40,838 bases of DNA from Leptolyngbyaceae cyanobacterium SM1_4_3 (lineage in GTDB: Bacteria; Cyanobacteriota; Cyanobacteriia; Elainellales; Elainellaceae): NCBI GenBank assembly GCA_012031415.1, contig JAAUTN010000017.1, positions 1-40,838 on the forward strand. Reading direction: 5' to 3'. The notes under the pieces are model-generated. The model saw only the letters and a list, made by a program, of their open reading frames with translations, searched no databases and had not been told where the DNA came from. The position numbers and the translations under genes are program-made. Below, one piece after another: positions 24,831-34,041 of the stretch; positions within the stretch are counted from its first letter, which is position 1; each line of letters begins with the position of its first letter.

Positions 24831-25787
24831 CTAGCGTTTCAGTGTTTCTCGTAGGGTTTCTTCGATTGAGCGCGGCTGCCAACCTAGCTCTTGACGGGCT
24901 TTGCCAGCATCAACCCGAACGCAGCGATCGTAGATGTAGTGAACCCGCTCTCGACTGAGTGGCGGCTGCCAGGAGAGTAGCCGCCCAACGGGGTCAAGTA
25001 AAGTGCCTAGCGCCCGGACGATCGCTTTTGGTGCTTCTGCGGGTGGGGCGTTTCCGGTTTCCTGGCTGAGAAATTGGAACATTTCGCGGGTTGTCATTTC
25101 TCCAGCAGAGAGGATGTAGTGAGAACCTGGCTTGGCTTTGTCGGCAGCTAGCAGCATGGCTTCTACTAAGTCGTCTACGTGGACAATGCCGGTGATGCGA
25201 TCGCCCCCTGCCCACAGCTTCAGTCGCCCCTTAAGAAACTGATCGATCACGGGGCCAAAATGGGGATCATCCGCACCAAAAATGCCCGACGGCATGACGC
25301 TAACTACGGGTAAACCCTCAGCCGCAAACTGATCAACGAGCTGTTGAGCCTGATACTTGGTGCGATCGTAGCCTGATGAAAAATCCTTTTGGGTACGCCG
25401 AAAGGTTTCATCAATTACTTGCCCTTGAGTGTCACCATAAATGCCAATCGTGCTGCAATAAACGACTTTAGATACACCAGCTTGTTTAGCTGCCTGCATC
25501 ACGGCGCGAGTACCTTCTACGTTGACCTGCTGCATTTTGGCTTCATCGACGATGCCCAATTCCACATAGGCAGCAGTGTGGAATACAGCGTCAACGCCCT
25601 GCATCGCGGTTTGTAGAGCCTTGAAGTCAGTAATTTCGCCGTAAGCTAACTGTGCCTTACAGTCTGCCAGACGAGACAAATCGCTGGATTTACGTACCCA
25701 ACCTATGACGGTATTTCCTCGTTGCTCCAATGCCTTGACCAAGTGCGATCCGGTAAAGCCATTAGCTCCTGTTACAAGTGCTTCCAT
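24831..25787 (-). CDS. NAD(P)-dependent epimerase/dehydratase (extended SDR)
   Basis: A 318-aa extended short-chain dehydrogenase. Rossmann motif VTGANGFTGSHL at 6-17, catalytic YxxxK in YDRTKYQAQQ, conserved Ser in VVYCSTIGIYG, and SGIFGADDP downstream. The overall pattern is like dihydroflavonol-4-reductase or hopanoid-associated sugar epimerases (HpnA), but I cannot choose a substrate. It converges with the ABC ATPase gene, 11 bases apart, and lies downstream of the GNAT gene on the same strand. Confidence 0.88.
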   Translation of the reverse strand: MEALVTGANGFTGSHLVKALEQRGNTVIGWVRKSSDLSRLADCKAQLAYGEITDFKALQTAMQGVDAVFHTAAYVELGIVDEAKMQQVNVEGTRAVMQAAKQAGVSKVVYCSTIGIYGDTQGQVIDETFRRTQKDFSSGYDRTKYQAQQLVDQFAAEGLPVVSVMPSGIFGADDPHFGPVIDQFLKGRLKLWAGGDRITGIVHVDDLVEAMLLAADKAKPGSHYILSAGEMTTREMFQFLSQETGNAPPAEAPKAIVRALGTLLDPVGRLLSWQPPLSRERVHYIYDRCVRVDAGKARQELGWQPRSIEETLRETLKR

Positions 25788-25851
25788 TCTCTATGCCCCC
25801 ATCCATTCAACCCTGAGAACTAATATCGAATTTCGCTAGACAACCGCAACC

Positions 25852-25921
25852 CTGTAGGGGTGGGTTTTGCAGATTAAACCTTAATAAAGTCGAAATTCAA
25901 CGGCAAAACCCACCCCTACAG
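25852..25921. repeat. perfect 19-bp inverted repeat
   Basis: CTGTAGGGGTGGGTTTTGC at 25852-25870 and its exact reverse complement at 25903-25921 surround 32 bases. This is the frequent cyanobacterial GTAGGGGTGGGTTT...AAACCCACCCCTAC element. It lies between the epimerase and GNAT genes. Confidence 0.8.
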
Positions 25922-25928
25922 CTACTGA

Positions 25929-27086
25929 TTAGACCAGTGTTTTCTCATAGATTCGGTAGGTTTTGTAGATTTTTGCTCCCGTCGCTTCAACGACTTTACG
26001 AGAAGGAGAATTATCTTCGTAGACGTAGCCGAGTTCTGCTTGCTTGTAGGGTTTGCCTGTTTGCACGCCGCTCTGCATTCCCAGATGGATCAAAGCCAGA
26101 GGCACCATTCTGCGACGGTGTTCAGGCAGGGAGCAAATCACGATTACTCGTGCCTGGTTGATCTGACGGCGATACCAGAGCAGTTTGAGAATGCCTAGCC
26201 AGTTGAGCTTGCCGCCAACGTGCTTGAGCGCAATGTTGTAGTCGGGCAGCGCCATGAAGAAGCCGACCATTTCCCCTTCGTATTCAGCAATCCAAAAGAT
26301 GTCGGGATCAACTACAGTTTTGAGGTCTTTTGCCTCTTCCATGAATTCTTCTAATGTCCGGGGCGTGGAACTGTAGTTGTTGGCAAAGGCTTTGTTGAAC
26401 AGATGATAGATTCCTTCGACATCCTGATCGAATGCTTCGCCTTTGAGATTCAGCCGACGAAAGCTTACTCCTGACTTGGAAGCAATACGATAGCCTTTTG
26501 CATACTCAGCCGGAAGGGGGCGATCGAGTGGCAAGTTATAGGAATAAGCATCGATCGCTTTTTGCCAGCCGTCTTGCTCAATGAATCGCGGGTAGTAGGG
26601 CGGGTTGTAGGGCATCATGATCATCGGTGGCGAGTCAAAGCCGTCTACCAACAGCAGACAGTTGTTGTGGGTAGAAAGGTCAATTGGGCCTCTCACTTTA
26701 GTCATGCCTTGCTCTCGGAGCCATTGGCAGGCAGCTTGCAAAAGAGCCTGGGCAACGGCAAAATCTTCTACGCACTCAAAAAAGCCAAACAGTCCAACAT
26801 TCTTGCCTTCCCGCTCGATCAAACGCTGGTTCACCGATGCCACAATGCGACCAACGACTTGTTCACCGGATTTGCCTTTCACTGCAACAAAAGCTTGCAG
26901 TTTGCCGTACTGAAGAAACGGATTGTCTGGCGCTAACTGCTTGGCAATACTGCTGCGAATTGGCGGAACCCAATTTGGGTCGTGAGCATAGACTTTGGCG
27001 GGGACATCCAAAAATAGCTCGATTTCTGCTGGAGTGGCGATCGCTCGAACTTGAACAGCCGTAGATGGAGTACTGGTTTGAGTCAC
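25929..27086 (-). CDS. GNAT-fold N-acetyltransferase-like protein
   Basis: A 385-aa protein, full length for the YghO-like family of long GNAT-related proteins. The N-terminal part has VRAIATPAEIELFLDVPAKV and YAHDPNWVPPIRSSIAKQLA. The middle has KVRGPIDLSTHNNCLLLVDG, and about 255-300 is a GNAT-like core (DIFWIAEYEGEMVGFFMALP). The end is EDNSPSRKVVEATGAKIYKT. No substrate is assigned for the family. The ATG at 27086 begins MTQTSTPSTAVQ. Confidence 0.8.
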   Translation of the reverse strand: MTQTSTPSTAVQVRAIATPAEIELFLDVPAKVYAHDPNWVPPIRSSIAKQLAPDNPFLQYGKLQAFVAVKGKSGEQVVGRIVASVNQRLIEREGKNVGLFGFFECVEDFAVAQALLQAACQWLREQGMTKVRGPIDLSTHNNCLLLVDGFDSPPMIMMPYNPPYYPRFIEQDGWQKAIDAYSYNLPLDRPLPAEYAKGYRIASKSGVSFRRLNLKGEAFDQDVEGIYHLFNKAFANNYSSTPRTLEEFMEEAKDLKTVVDPDIFWIAEYEGEMVGFFMALPDYNIALKHVGGKLNWLGILKLLWYRRQINQARVIVICSLPEHRRRMVPLALIHLGMQSGVQTGKPYKQAELGYVYEDNSPSRKVVEATGAKIYKTYRIYEKTLV

Positions 27087-27121
27087 GTTGAGTTACCAAT
27101 CTCTTTAATCATTAGGGGGCA

Positions 27122-27154
27122 AGATCTGCGACTTCTTCAAGAAGTCGCAGATCT
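27122..27154. repeat. AGATCT hairpin repeat, copy 1
   Basis: AGATCTGCGACTTCTTC followed by AAGAAGTCGCAGATCT forms a hairpin with a 16-bp stem. Related copies are at 27705-27758 and 36927-36959. This one is upstream of the thioredoxin gene. There is no T-run, so it is a dispersed repeat more than a terminator. Confidence 0.9.
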
Positions 27155-27358
27155 AAATTGGCACTAGAAGAAGAGATTTTAGTCTGAGTGAGGATGTGTC
27201 GTAAAGCTATTTTGGTGTATCGGCGAAGTAAGACGATCTGCGAAGTCGAAGTCGTCCGATGCAGAAGTTTCTTATCGGTTTAGGGGGACTCTTAACCCGA
27301 AACGACCGTCTGACAGTTAACCTAGATCAGGTGGTGATTGAACTTATTGTGACCTAGT

Positions 27359-27697
27359 ATGAGCAACGCTATCCTTTCGATCACAGATTCTGAGTTTGAG
27401 GCAGAAGTTCTAAGCGCCACGCAGCCTGTGTTGGTCTACTTCTGGGCCTCGTGGTGTGGCCCCTGCCGCTTGATGTCGCCTGTGGCAGAGTGGGCGGCTG
27501 AGACCTATGGCGATCGCCTGAAAATCGTCAAGATGGAAGTCGATCCCAACCCAGAAACCGTAGCAAGATATCAGGTTCAGGGAGTTCCCTTCCTGGTGTT
27601 GCTACAGCAAGGTGAAGTCCTCGCTTCGTCAGAGGGGGCAATGAGTAAGCAAAAATTAGAAGCGTTTTTAACGCCTTACTTACCTACAGCAGCTTGA
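27359..27697 (+). CDS. thioredoxin-fold protein with WCGPC
   Basis: A 112-aa thioredoxin. The active site is FWASWCGPCRLMSPV with Cys33 and Cys36, and the cis-Pro loop is VQGVPFLVLLQQG. Length and motifs are those of a cytosolic thioredoxin reducing disulfides of target enzymes; the divergence in the helices (MSPVAEWAAETYGDRL) suggests a specialised paralog. The ATG at 27359 lacks a strong Shine-Dalgarno sequence. Hairpin repeats flank the gene on both sides. Confidence 0.92.
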   Translation: MSNAILSITDSEFEAEVLSATQPVLVYFWASWCGPCRLMSPVAEWAAETYGDRLKIVKMEVDPNPETVARYQVQGVPFLVLLQQGEVLASSEGAMSKQKLEAFLTPYLPTAA

Positions 27698-27704
27698 GGA
27701 GACC

Positions 27705-27758
27705 AGATCTGCGACTTTTTCAAAAAGTCGCAGATCTCTTTAATAAAGTCGCAGATCT
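27705..27758. repeat. AGATCT hairpin repeat, copy 2, with an extra arm
   Basis: AGATCTGCGACTTTTTC followed by AAAAAGTCGCAGATCT (27705-27737) is the same hairpin as at 27122, with TTT replacing TTC and the matching change in the other arm. A third arm AAAGTCGCAGATCT follows at 27745-27758. The extra arm suggests duplication or recombination between copies. Confidence 0.9.
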
Positions 27759-27790
27759 TCTTCGTTATTGATTTGGGCTACAACAAGACC

Positions 27791-28990
27791 ATGCAATTTG
27801 CCAAACGTTTGGAGCCGCTGCAAACCAATGTGTTTGCAGATATGGATCGAGCTAAAGCTAGAGCCAAAGCCACAGGTCAGGATGTGATTGATCTGTCGTT
27901 GGGTTCGTCTGACTTGCCTGCGTCGGAGTCTGTGCTGGAGGCGATCGCCACTTCCCTCCGAGATCCCGATACTCACGGCTATCTGCTGTTTCATGGAACT
28001 CAGGCATTTCGACAAGCGGCGGCGCAGTGGTATACCCAAAAGTTTGGCATTGCCCTCGATCCAGAAACCGAAGTTTTGCCGCTGATTGGCTCCCAGGAAG
28101 GGACAGCACACCTGCCGCTAGCAGTTTTGAATCCGGGAGATTTTGCGCTGCTGCAAGATCCGGGCTATCCTTCCCATGCGGGCGGTGTGTACCTGGCGAG
28201 TGGGCAGATTTACACGATGCCGTTGCTGGCAGAAAATGGATTTTTGCCGATTCTGGAAGACATTCCTGAACCCGTGCTGAGCCAGTCGCGGATGATGGTG
28301 CTGAGCTATCCGCATAACCCGACGACAGCGATCGCCCCTCTCTCCTTTTTCCAAAAAGCCGTTGCCTTTTGCCAGCGACATAACCTGGTACTGGTTCACG
28401 ACTTCCCGTATGTTGACCTGTACTTCAACGGCAGCGCTCCGCCTTCCGTTCTCCAGGCTGACCCAGAGAAAACCTGCTCGATCGAGTTCTTCACCATGTC
28501 CAAGTCCTATAACATGGGCGGTTTCCGTGTGGGGTATGCGATCGGCAATGCAGAGCTAATTTTGGCGCTGCGGCAGGTGAAAGCGGCTGTGGATTTCAAT
28601 CAGTATCGCGGCATTTTGAATGGGGCGATCGCCGCTCTCACTGGACCTCAAGCTGGAGTGAATGCTGCCGTTGAAACCTTCCGTCAGCGCCGAGACGCAT
28701 TCATTACCGCCCTGCACCAAATTGGCTGGCAGGTGCCCTGTCCCGATGCCACCATGTACATCTGGGCAAGATTGCCGGAACCCTGGGTGCAAGATTCGAT
28801 TCAGTTCTGCACCCGTTTAGTCGAAGAAACAGGTGTTGCGGTTTCCCCCGGAGCAGGGTTTGGTAAATCGGGCGAAGGTTATGTTCGGTTTGCCCTGGTG
28901 CATGAGCCAGCCGTTTTAGAAGCGGCTGTTGAGCGTATAGCAAAGTTTCTCCACCCGTCCCAGAGCGTACCCTTAGGATTGCGAATTTAA
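27791..28990 (+). CDS. PLP-dependent aminotransferase, class I/II
   Basis: A 399-aa enzyme from ATG at 27791 (MQFAKRLEPLQTNVFADMDR); an in-frame TTG at 27773 would add six residues. Fold-type I motifs are visible: YLLFHGTQAFRQAAAQWY, DPGYPSHAGG, SYPHNPTT, VHDFPYVDLYF, the Schiff-base lysine in TMSKSYNMGGFRVGYAIG (Lys238 from the ATG), and the C-terminal EGYVRFALVHE Arg. It is close to LL-diaminopimelate/aspartate-type aminotransferases, and the substrate cannot be told from sequence. It is separated from the thioredoxin gene by a hairpin repeat. Confidence 0.9.
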   Translation: MQFAKRLEPLQTNVFADMDRAKARAKATGQDVIDLSLGSSDLPASESVLEAIATSLRDPDTHGYLLFHGTQAFRQAAAQWYTQKFGIALDPETEVLPLIGSQEGTAHLPLAVLNPGDFALLQDPGYPSHAGGVYLASGQIYTMPLLAENGFLPILEDIPEPVLSQSRMMVLSYPHNPTTAIAPLSFFQKAVAFCQRHNLVLVHDFPYVDLYFNGSAPPSVLQADPEKTCSIEFFTMSKSYNMGGFRVGYAIGNAELILALRQVKAAVDFNQYRGILNGAIAALTGPQAGVNAAVETFRQRRDAFITALHQIGWQVPCPDATMYIWARLPEPWVQDSIQFCTRLVEETGVAVSPGAGFGKSGEGYVRFALVHEPAVLEAAVERIAKFLHPSQSVPLGLRI

Positions 28991-28994
28991 TAAA

Positions 28995-29081
28995 GTAGGG
29001 TGGGTTAGGCGAAGCCGTAATGCACCGGAGGCTTCCGGAGGCTTTTAGAACAGTGCGTTAGTGCAGCGTAACGCACCCTAC
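28995..29081. repeat. GTAGGGTGGGTTAGGC ... GCGTAACGCACCCTAC repeat
   Basis: Partly complementary ends at 28995-29010 and 29066-29081 enclose CGGAGGCTTCCGGAGGCTT. It is a longer relative of the element at 13627-13683 and sits just after the aminotransferase. Confidence 0.55.
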
Positions 29082-29188
29082 TGGTACTGGCAAATCTTTA
29101 GAGAAGGGCTTACTGCCCGGACGCGATCACCAGGTAGGCGTGATGGCAAAAGGCAAAGGCGTTGGTCGTGAAGTGATGACCCGCTTGA

Positions 29189-29223
29189 GTAGGTCGGGTG
29201 GCGCAAAGTGGAACCCGACCTAC
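29189..29223. repeat. GTAGGTCGGGT/ACCCGACCTAC inverted repeat
   Basis: Perfect 11-bp arms at 29189-29199 and 29213-29223 with a 13-base interior (GGCGCAAAGTGGA). A common dispersed element; it lies downstream of the small exported protein gene and could also fold as a weak terminator. Confidence 0.7.
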
Positions 29224-29262
29224 AGCTAGCAATTAAGGTAAAGTCGCTATTAGATTCATGGA

Positions 29263-29673
29263 CTACCGAGCCGATCGCTCAGTTTCACGCTGCGCTCTGT
29301 CTAGTGCTTTAACGCTAGCAGGTTGATCTCCATCATAGATAGCACCCTTCTGGCGCACATTCAGGTCAAAGGTTTCACGAACGTTTTCGCCAAGCTCTCG
29401 TAGATTTCCCAATCCTGTATCACCAATCGGGTTCTCAGGGCTGTCCCCCAAGTCTTCGGCTTTCTCCTGAATCCGCTGAATAGTCTCTTTCGACACGGTA
29501 GACGGATTTGCGGGAGTAGGGGACTTAGTTTGAAATTCACTAGTTACAGCTAATGCTTGAGATGACGCGCCCGTGCTGAACGCCGGAATGCCTAAGAGGG
29601 CAGTAGCGGCTAGAAAGACTACGATAATTTGGCGAAGCCCTACAGTAAAAAGACGATCGATCACTTTTTTCAT
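29263..29673 (-). CDS. small exported protein, unknown
   Basis: A 136-aa protein. Residues 1-40 look like a Sec signal peptide (basic MKKVIDRLFTVGLRQ, then hydrophobic IIVVFLAATALLGIPAF) with cleavage plausible near ASSQALA. The mature part is polar: TIQRIQEKAEDLGDSPENPI, GDTGLGNLRELGENVRETFD, then KGAIYDGDQPASVKALDRA. I recognise no family; it may be a lumenal or periplasmic cyanobacterial protein. A purine-rich GGAGAA lies just before the start on the minus strand. Confidence 0.7.
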   Translation of the reverse strand: MKKVIDRLFTVGLRQIIVVFLAATALLGIPAFSTGASSQALAVTSEFQTKSPTPANPSTVSKETIQRIQEKAEDLGDSPENPIGDTGLGNLRELGENVRETFDLNVRQKGAIYDGDQPASVKALDRAQRETERSAR

Positions 29674-29886
29674 TTCAATTCTCCTCTAGTTCTTAATGTC
29701 CTAGACGCAAAAGCCTAGTTCGTAAAGCTTCACCAAATTAACTGAGGAACCATCCTTTACTCGTCTTTCTTAAGTGGGAAATCTGTTCGTCAGTCAGGCA
29801 GGTTTTTTCTCGCTTTCGCTATCCAAAATCGTTAATCTAAACTCAAATTGAATAGGTATTAGATAAAAACTTAGGAGATGATTTAA

Positions 29887-30114
29887 ATGACTTTTATGCC
29901 TCCTGATTACTTAGTTTTTTTACTCGCAGGTTTATGAATTATTGGAATTGGCTTGAGGACAGGTGAGGAAGTGGTTCGGATTGCAGCGGCGATCGCTGGC
30001 TCAATTTTGTTGATTTGGGGATTTGCGCTCACGCCGCTACCCTTTCAACTGCTAGTTGAAGCAATTTCGATCATGGCAGTGTTTTCGGTTTGTGTGCGCT
30101 GTTTAAGAGCCTAG
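29887..30114 (+). pseudogene. small membrane protein, 75 codons, in-frame TGA
   Basis: TAGGAG at about 29871 precedes an ATG at 29887 coding MTFMPPDYLVFLLAGL. Codon 17 is TGA (29935-29937). The same frame then continues without a break, IIGIGLRTGEEVVRIAAAIA then GSILLIWGFALTPLPFQLLV, to TAG at 30112. Two membrane helices flank the polar RTGEEV loop. Frame and hydrophobic pattern agree on both sides, so a single substitution (for example TGG to TGA) seems to have broken a 74-aa membrane protein. Family unknown. Confidence 0.6.
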
Positions 30115-30439
30115 CTCCGTTCCGCCGCTTAACTTTGAAGCTTATCTTGCAACACAATTTAAGACTAGAGCGATATTATTGCTTCACGAGAGCGAAAGGG
30201 AATTAGCCTTTTGCGCTACAGCAAAAACGGTGTGAGAGCAAACCCGGCTCTACGCTGCTAGAAACGGTAAAACGCTATCTAGCTGGACGTGATAGAGTCA
30301 TGTCAATCCTGGAATAGTCGCTATCTCAGAGCAAGTCTGGCAAGCCTTGTGGAACTAAAAACCAATAACGACCAGAGGTGCATCGGAGAACTTGCAACTT
30401 CCACTCATCAGAAGATCTACCATCGGGAGGAAGCCGCAA
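30115..30439 (+). other. 325-bp gap upstream of the STAND gene
   Basis: No convincing gene, repeat or RNA was seen. It should hold the promoter of the STAND gene. GGGAGGAAG at 30425-30433 is the ribosome binding site that fixes the next start. Confidence 0.5.
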
Positions 30440-33102
30440 ATGAAATTGGGTCTGCTCAAAGTTTTCACGTCGTTTCGTCCAACTGAGTCGTCTGACCTAG
30501 ACAGCAAAGCAGCAAAACTGCTGCCAAATCCTAACCATAGTTACTTGGGCGGACAGGCAATCGTTACGCAAACCATTCAGCCCTTAAAGGCGGGGCGGGT
30601 TCAGTTTCAGGGATCGTGGTGGCCAGCCTGGTGTGAGCAGAGACTTACGCTCAATCCGGGAGAAGTGGTAGACGTTGCCGGAATTCATCGCAACATTACT
30701 CTGCTGGTTGAGCCAGCGCTGTTGTTGAGGGCATCCAGTTCTGGGTTGACTCGGATCAACCAGGCGGTGAGCCAAAGGGGGTGGTGGAGTGGCGATCGCC
30801 GCCCCGTCGAAGCGGCTAGCAAAATCTTGATCCCCGATACGCTGACGATTGGAATGCCCAGCCAGCAGGCAGGCGGAATTTCAGCTGAAACCTGGGATCG
30901 TTTTCTCCAGGCAAAGCCGATTAACGTCAACACGTTTAGAGCTTATTGTGAGGTGCTAGAGCTAGATTGGAAGGAAATTGTCGGTCGCAGTACGCCCCAA
31001 CCTGCCAGTTCAGCGCTGATAACAACCTTGAATGCGCCAATCAGTCTACCGGGACAGCCGCCGATTCGACCAGAGCAGTCATTACCCGAAAGTAATCTGG
31101 TGTTTGTTGGACGAGCAGGGCGATCGCCGACCTCGACAACCTGGTTAACTCTGGTGCGAAAGTCATCGTAATTCAGGGCAGCGGCGGCTTGGGTAAAACG
31201 ACTCTGGCGCGTCAATACTTTAATCAGAAGAAATTTGGTCAAAGCTTAGAGTGCTGGATGGCAAAAGAAACCCGCAACCTTACCTCCGCTCAGAGCATCG
31301 TCCAAGAATGGCTGCGGCGTAACTTCAACGAAGAACCAGGACGCGAATTTGGTGTATCGCTAGAGCGGCTCAGACGCAAGTTGAAGACCCAAAAAGTCAG
31401 TATTTTGATTGACAACCTCGAACCTGCTTTAGATAAGAATGGAAAATTTGTTGAATCACATCGAGACTATGCTGAACTGCTGCGAGTTTTAGCTGACCCA
31501 GAAGTTAACTCAGTGACGTTGATTACCAGCCGCGAACCTGTGCATGAAGCTAGCGTCAACGTGCAGCCTTACATTTTGCCAGGTTTAGAAGAAGAGGCAT
31601 GGGGGCAATTCTTTAGTCGCAATCAAATTAACGTCAATTTTCCAATTCTAAAAGATATTCATACCGCCTATCGTGGTAATGCTAAGGCGATGACTATTTT
31701 AAGTAGCATCATCCAGATGGATTATGCAGGCGACCTGGAAGCCTACTGGAAAGAAAATAGCTCCGACCTATTAGTTGAAGTCGAGCTTGAAAATTTAGTT
31801 GTTAGTCACTTTAGCCGTTTGCAGCAGCTTTATCCCGAAGCTTATCGATTGCTCTATCGGCTGGGCTGCTACCGCTACCAAAGAATTTCTAGAATGCCAA
31901 TTGAGGCGGTTGCTTGCTTACTTTGGGACGTGCCACCCGAGCAGCACAGGCGAGTGATTCGATTCCTGCGCGATCTGTTTCTAATTGAACTGATTGATGG
32001 AGAATATCGGCTACATCCAACCATTCAAGCAAAGGCACTGGAAGTCTTAAAGGCAAGTGGCGAATGGGAAATTGCTAACTTAGAAGCGGCAGAATTTTGG
32101 ACCCACAGCGTCAAGGCAATTAACACTCCTGATGATGCATTTCGGGCTCTGGAAGCCTACTATCACTATCTACAAACTGACAGAATCGAGCTAGCCGCCG
32201 ATGTAATTCTCTATGCTAGAGATAACCGTTGGGGCAAGAATGAACCGTTGGGCGTATCCTTCTACAGGTTAGGTTTGCTGCAACAGATGGTTTCTACCAT
32301 CACTCGGATTATCGATCGCGTTAAACCTGGGTATTCACTCAGTAAATTGCATAATATTTTGGGCGACTTGTACTGGATATCGGGCGATATTCATCGGGCA
32401 ATTCGCTATCATCAGGAGTCTCGCAGAGTGGCGATCGCCCTCAAAATCAAAGAGCTTGAAATTGTCTCTCTCTACAACATTGGTTTGTGCCAGATTGACC
32501 TGTGGGAAGTCGAAGAAGCTGCTAAATACTTTAAAGCTGTGATTTCCCTCGCAGAAGGAACTGACTTTCACAGATATGCAGTTACCGCTTCTGCTTGTCT
32601 GGCATTTCTAACATCTTGTTCAGGAATGAATCAGGTTGCGATTGGCTTTGCGAAAAAGGTTTATACCGATTATTCATCAATTCGCTCAAGCCGGGGCAAA
32701 GGCTACAGTTTGATTTTCTTAGGTCAAACTCACAAGAATTTAGGAGAGCTTGAAAAGGCACACAAAATGTACAGTTTGGCAAAAACTTATGCAGAGGAAA
32801 GCCATTACACTCAGGTTAAAGCAAATGCACTGAAAGGGTTAGGAGAACTTCACTTAATCAAAGGTGAATTTAAGGGGGCGATCGCCCATCTTTTATCTGC
32901 CAAAAAGCTGTTAATCGAAATTGAAGCAAAAGCCGACCTAGCCGAAGTTCACTATCAGCTTGGGCTAACCTGTCGCTTAATGGGTTCAATCGCCGAAAGC
33001 GAAGCCAACTTCCGAGCAGCAATTCGGCTTTTTCAAAAAATTCCTGCCCCCAAGCAGGTTGAGAAAGTGCAGAGAGCCGCCAGACCCGCCACCGCAAGCT
33101 AA
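30440..33102 (+). pseudogene. STAND NTPase: NfeD-like, HTH, NB-ARC, TPR; one-base frameshift
   Basis: Read with one correction this is a protein of about 885 aa. Residues about 35-95 resemble an NfeD C-terminal OB-fold (GQAIVTQTIQPLKAGRVQFQ ... NPGEVVDV ... NITLLVEPA). About 110-190 is the XRE-like domain common in cyanobacterial STAND proteins (SAETWDRFLQAKPINVNTFR). Next come the NTPase with P-loop GSGGLGKTT, ILIDNLEPAL (Walker B), LITSREP, a winged helix, and TPR-like repeats over the last 300 residues. The G-run at 31118-31120 has three G where four restore the frame. Related proteins act in signalling or anti-phage defence; the role here is unknown. The start is fixed by GGGAGGAAG. Confidence 0.8.
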
Positions 33103-33327
33103 ACTAACGCCACCTATCGTGTCATTCGGCAATCACTCCTCATCCCGCACGGGGTCATTTCCCGAATGACACATCCGCATATTATTTGCCATCCTCTCAA
33201 CTGCATCGCGCTACTGCAGCTACGAGTTGCAGTAGCGAGTTGATGATCCTTTGTCTTATGTCTTAATTTCTGCTGAACAGCGATAGATGCCGTGCCCTTT
33301 CAATTCCTTTGACTACTCTTTTCGGGT

Positions 33328-33651
33328 TTAGTTCCTGGGAGCGTACATCATGATTAAAACGCCGATCAACACGACCCAACCGCCCAAAAGGTCAAACTTA
33401 TCCGGTCTAATCTGATCAACTAGCCAACCCCACAGAATAGACAGCGCAATAAATACACCCCCGTAGGCTGCATAAGCACGTCCAAAATGAGTCGGTTGCA
33501 GTGTTGGAACAGCCCCATACAGTCCGAGTATCACCACTCCAATCAGCGCTAGCCAAAAACTCTTTCCCTCTCGCAAAGCTAACCAAACCAAATAGCCGCC
33601 GCCAATTTCACAGAGTCCAGCCAGGACAAAAAACAACATCGACTGAATCAC
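33328..33651 (-). CDS. YnfA/UPF0060 family membrane protein
   Basis: From the chosen GTG this is 107 aa, the family length, with four membrane helices: [20 protein letters not shown], then [40 protein letters not shown], and [18 protein letters not shown]. The conserved EIGGGYL and AAYGG-FI motifs are clear. AGAGGA lies just before the GTG. The frame extends 46 codons upstream to 33789, but that part is polar and outside the family. These small multidrug-resistance-like proteins have no well established substrate. Confidence 0.85.
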   Translation of the reverse strand: MIQSMLFFVLAGLCEIGGGYLVWLALREGKSFWLALIGVVILGLYGAVPTLQPTHFGRAYAAYGGVFIALSILWGWLVDQIRPDKFDLLGGWVVLIGVLIMMYAPRN

Positions 33652-34041
33652 AGATACATCCTCTTTGACTTTCCTCCAATTTTTCCTTATCCAAGAAAAC
33701 AGTTGTGGTATTGTCAAATGGAGTTGCTTAACAGAGAGTTGAGAGCAAAATGTCTCTACAAAACGTTTTCTACTGCGTTTTACCCCCACCTGCCCGCATC
33801 CACTAAGGGCAGGACGAGCAAAGATTTTTTCAGGTTCATTGCTTGAACCCTTATTTGAGCATCACCGAAGTCAGACACCCGTTTGTGCTTGGAAAATCTC
33901 AAGATTGCTGGTTTAAAGAAGGCTAGCTTTGGGATGAGTTTTCCAGGTTGCGGTTTGGAGTGATGACTGGCGATCGCCCCCACTAATCCTGCCCTCGCTG
34001 CTAAACGGTTCATTGACCTTTGCGAGAACAAGGATTTTTCC

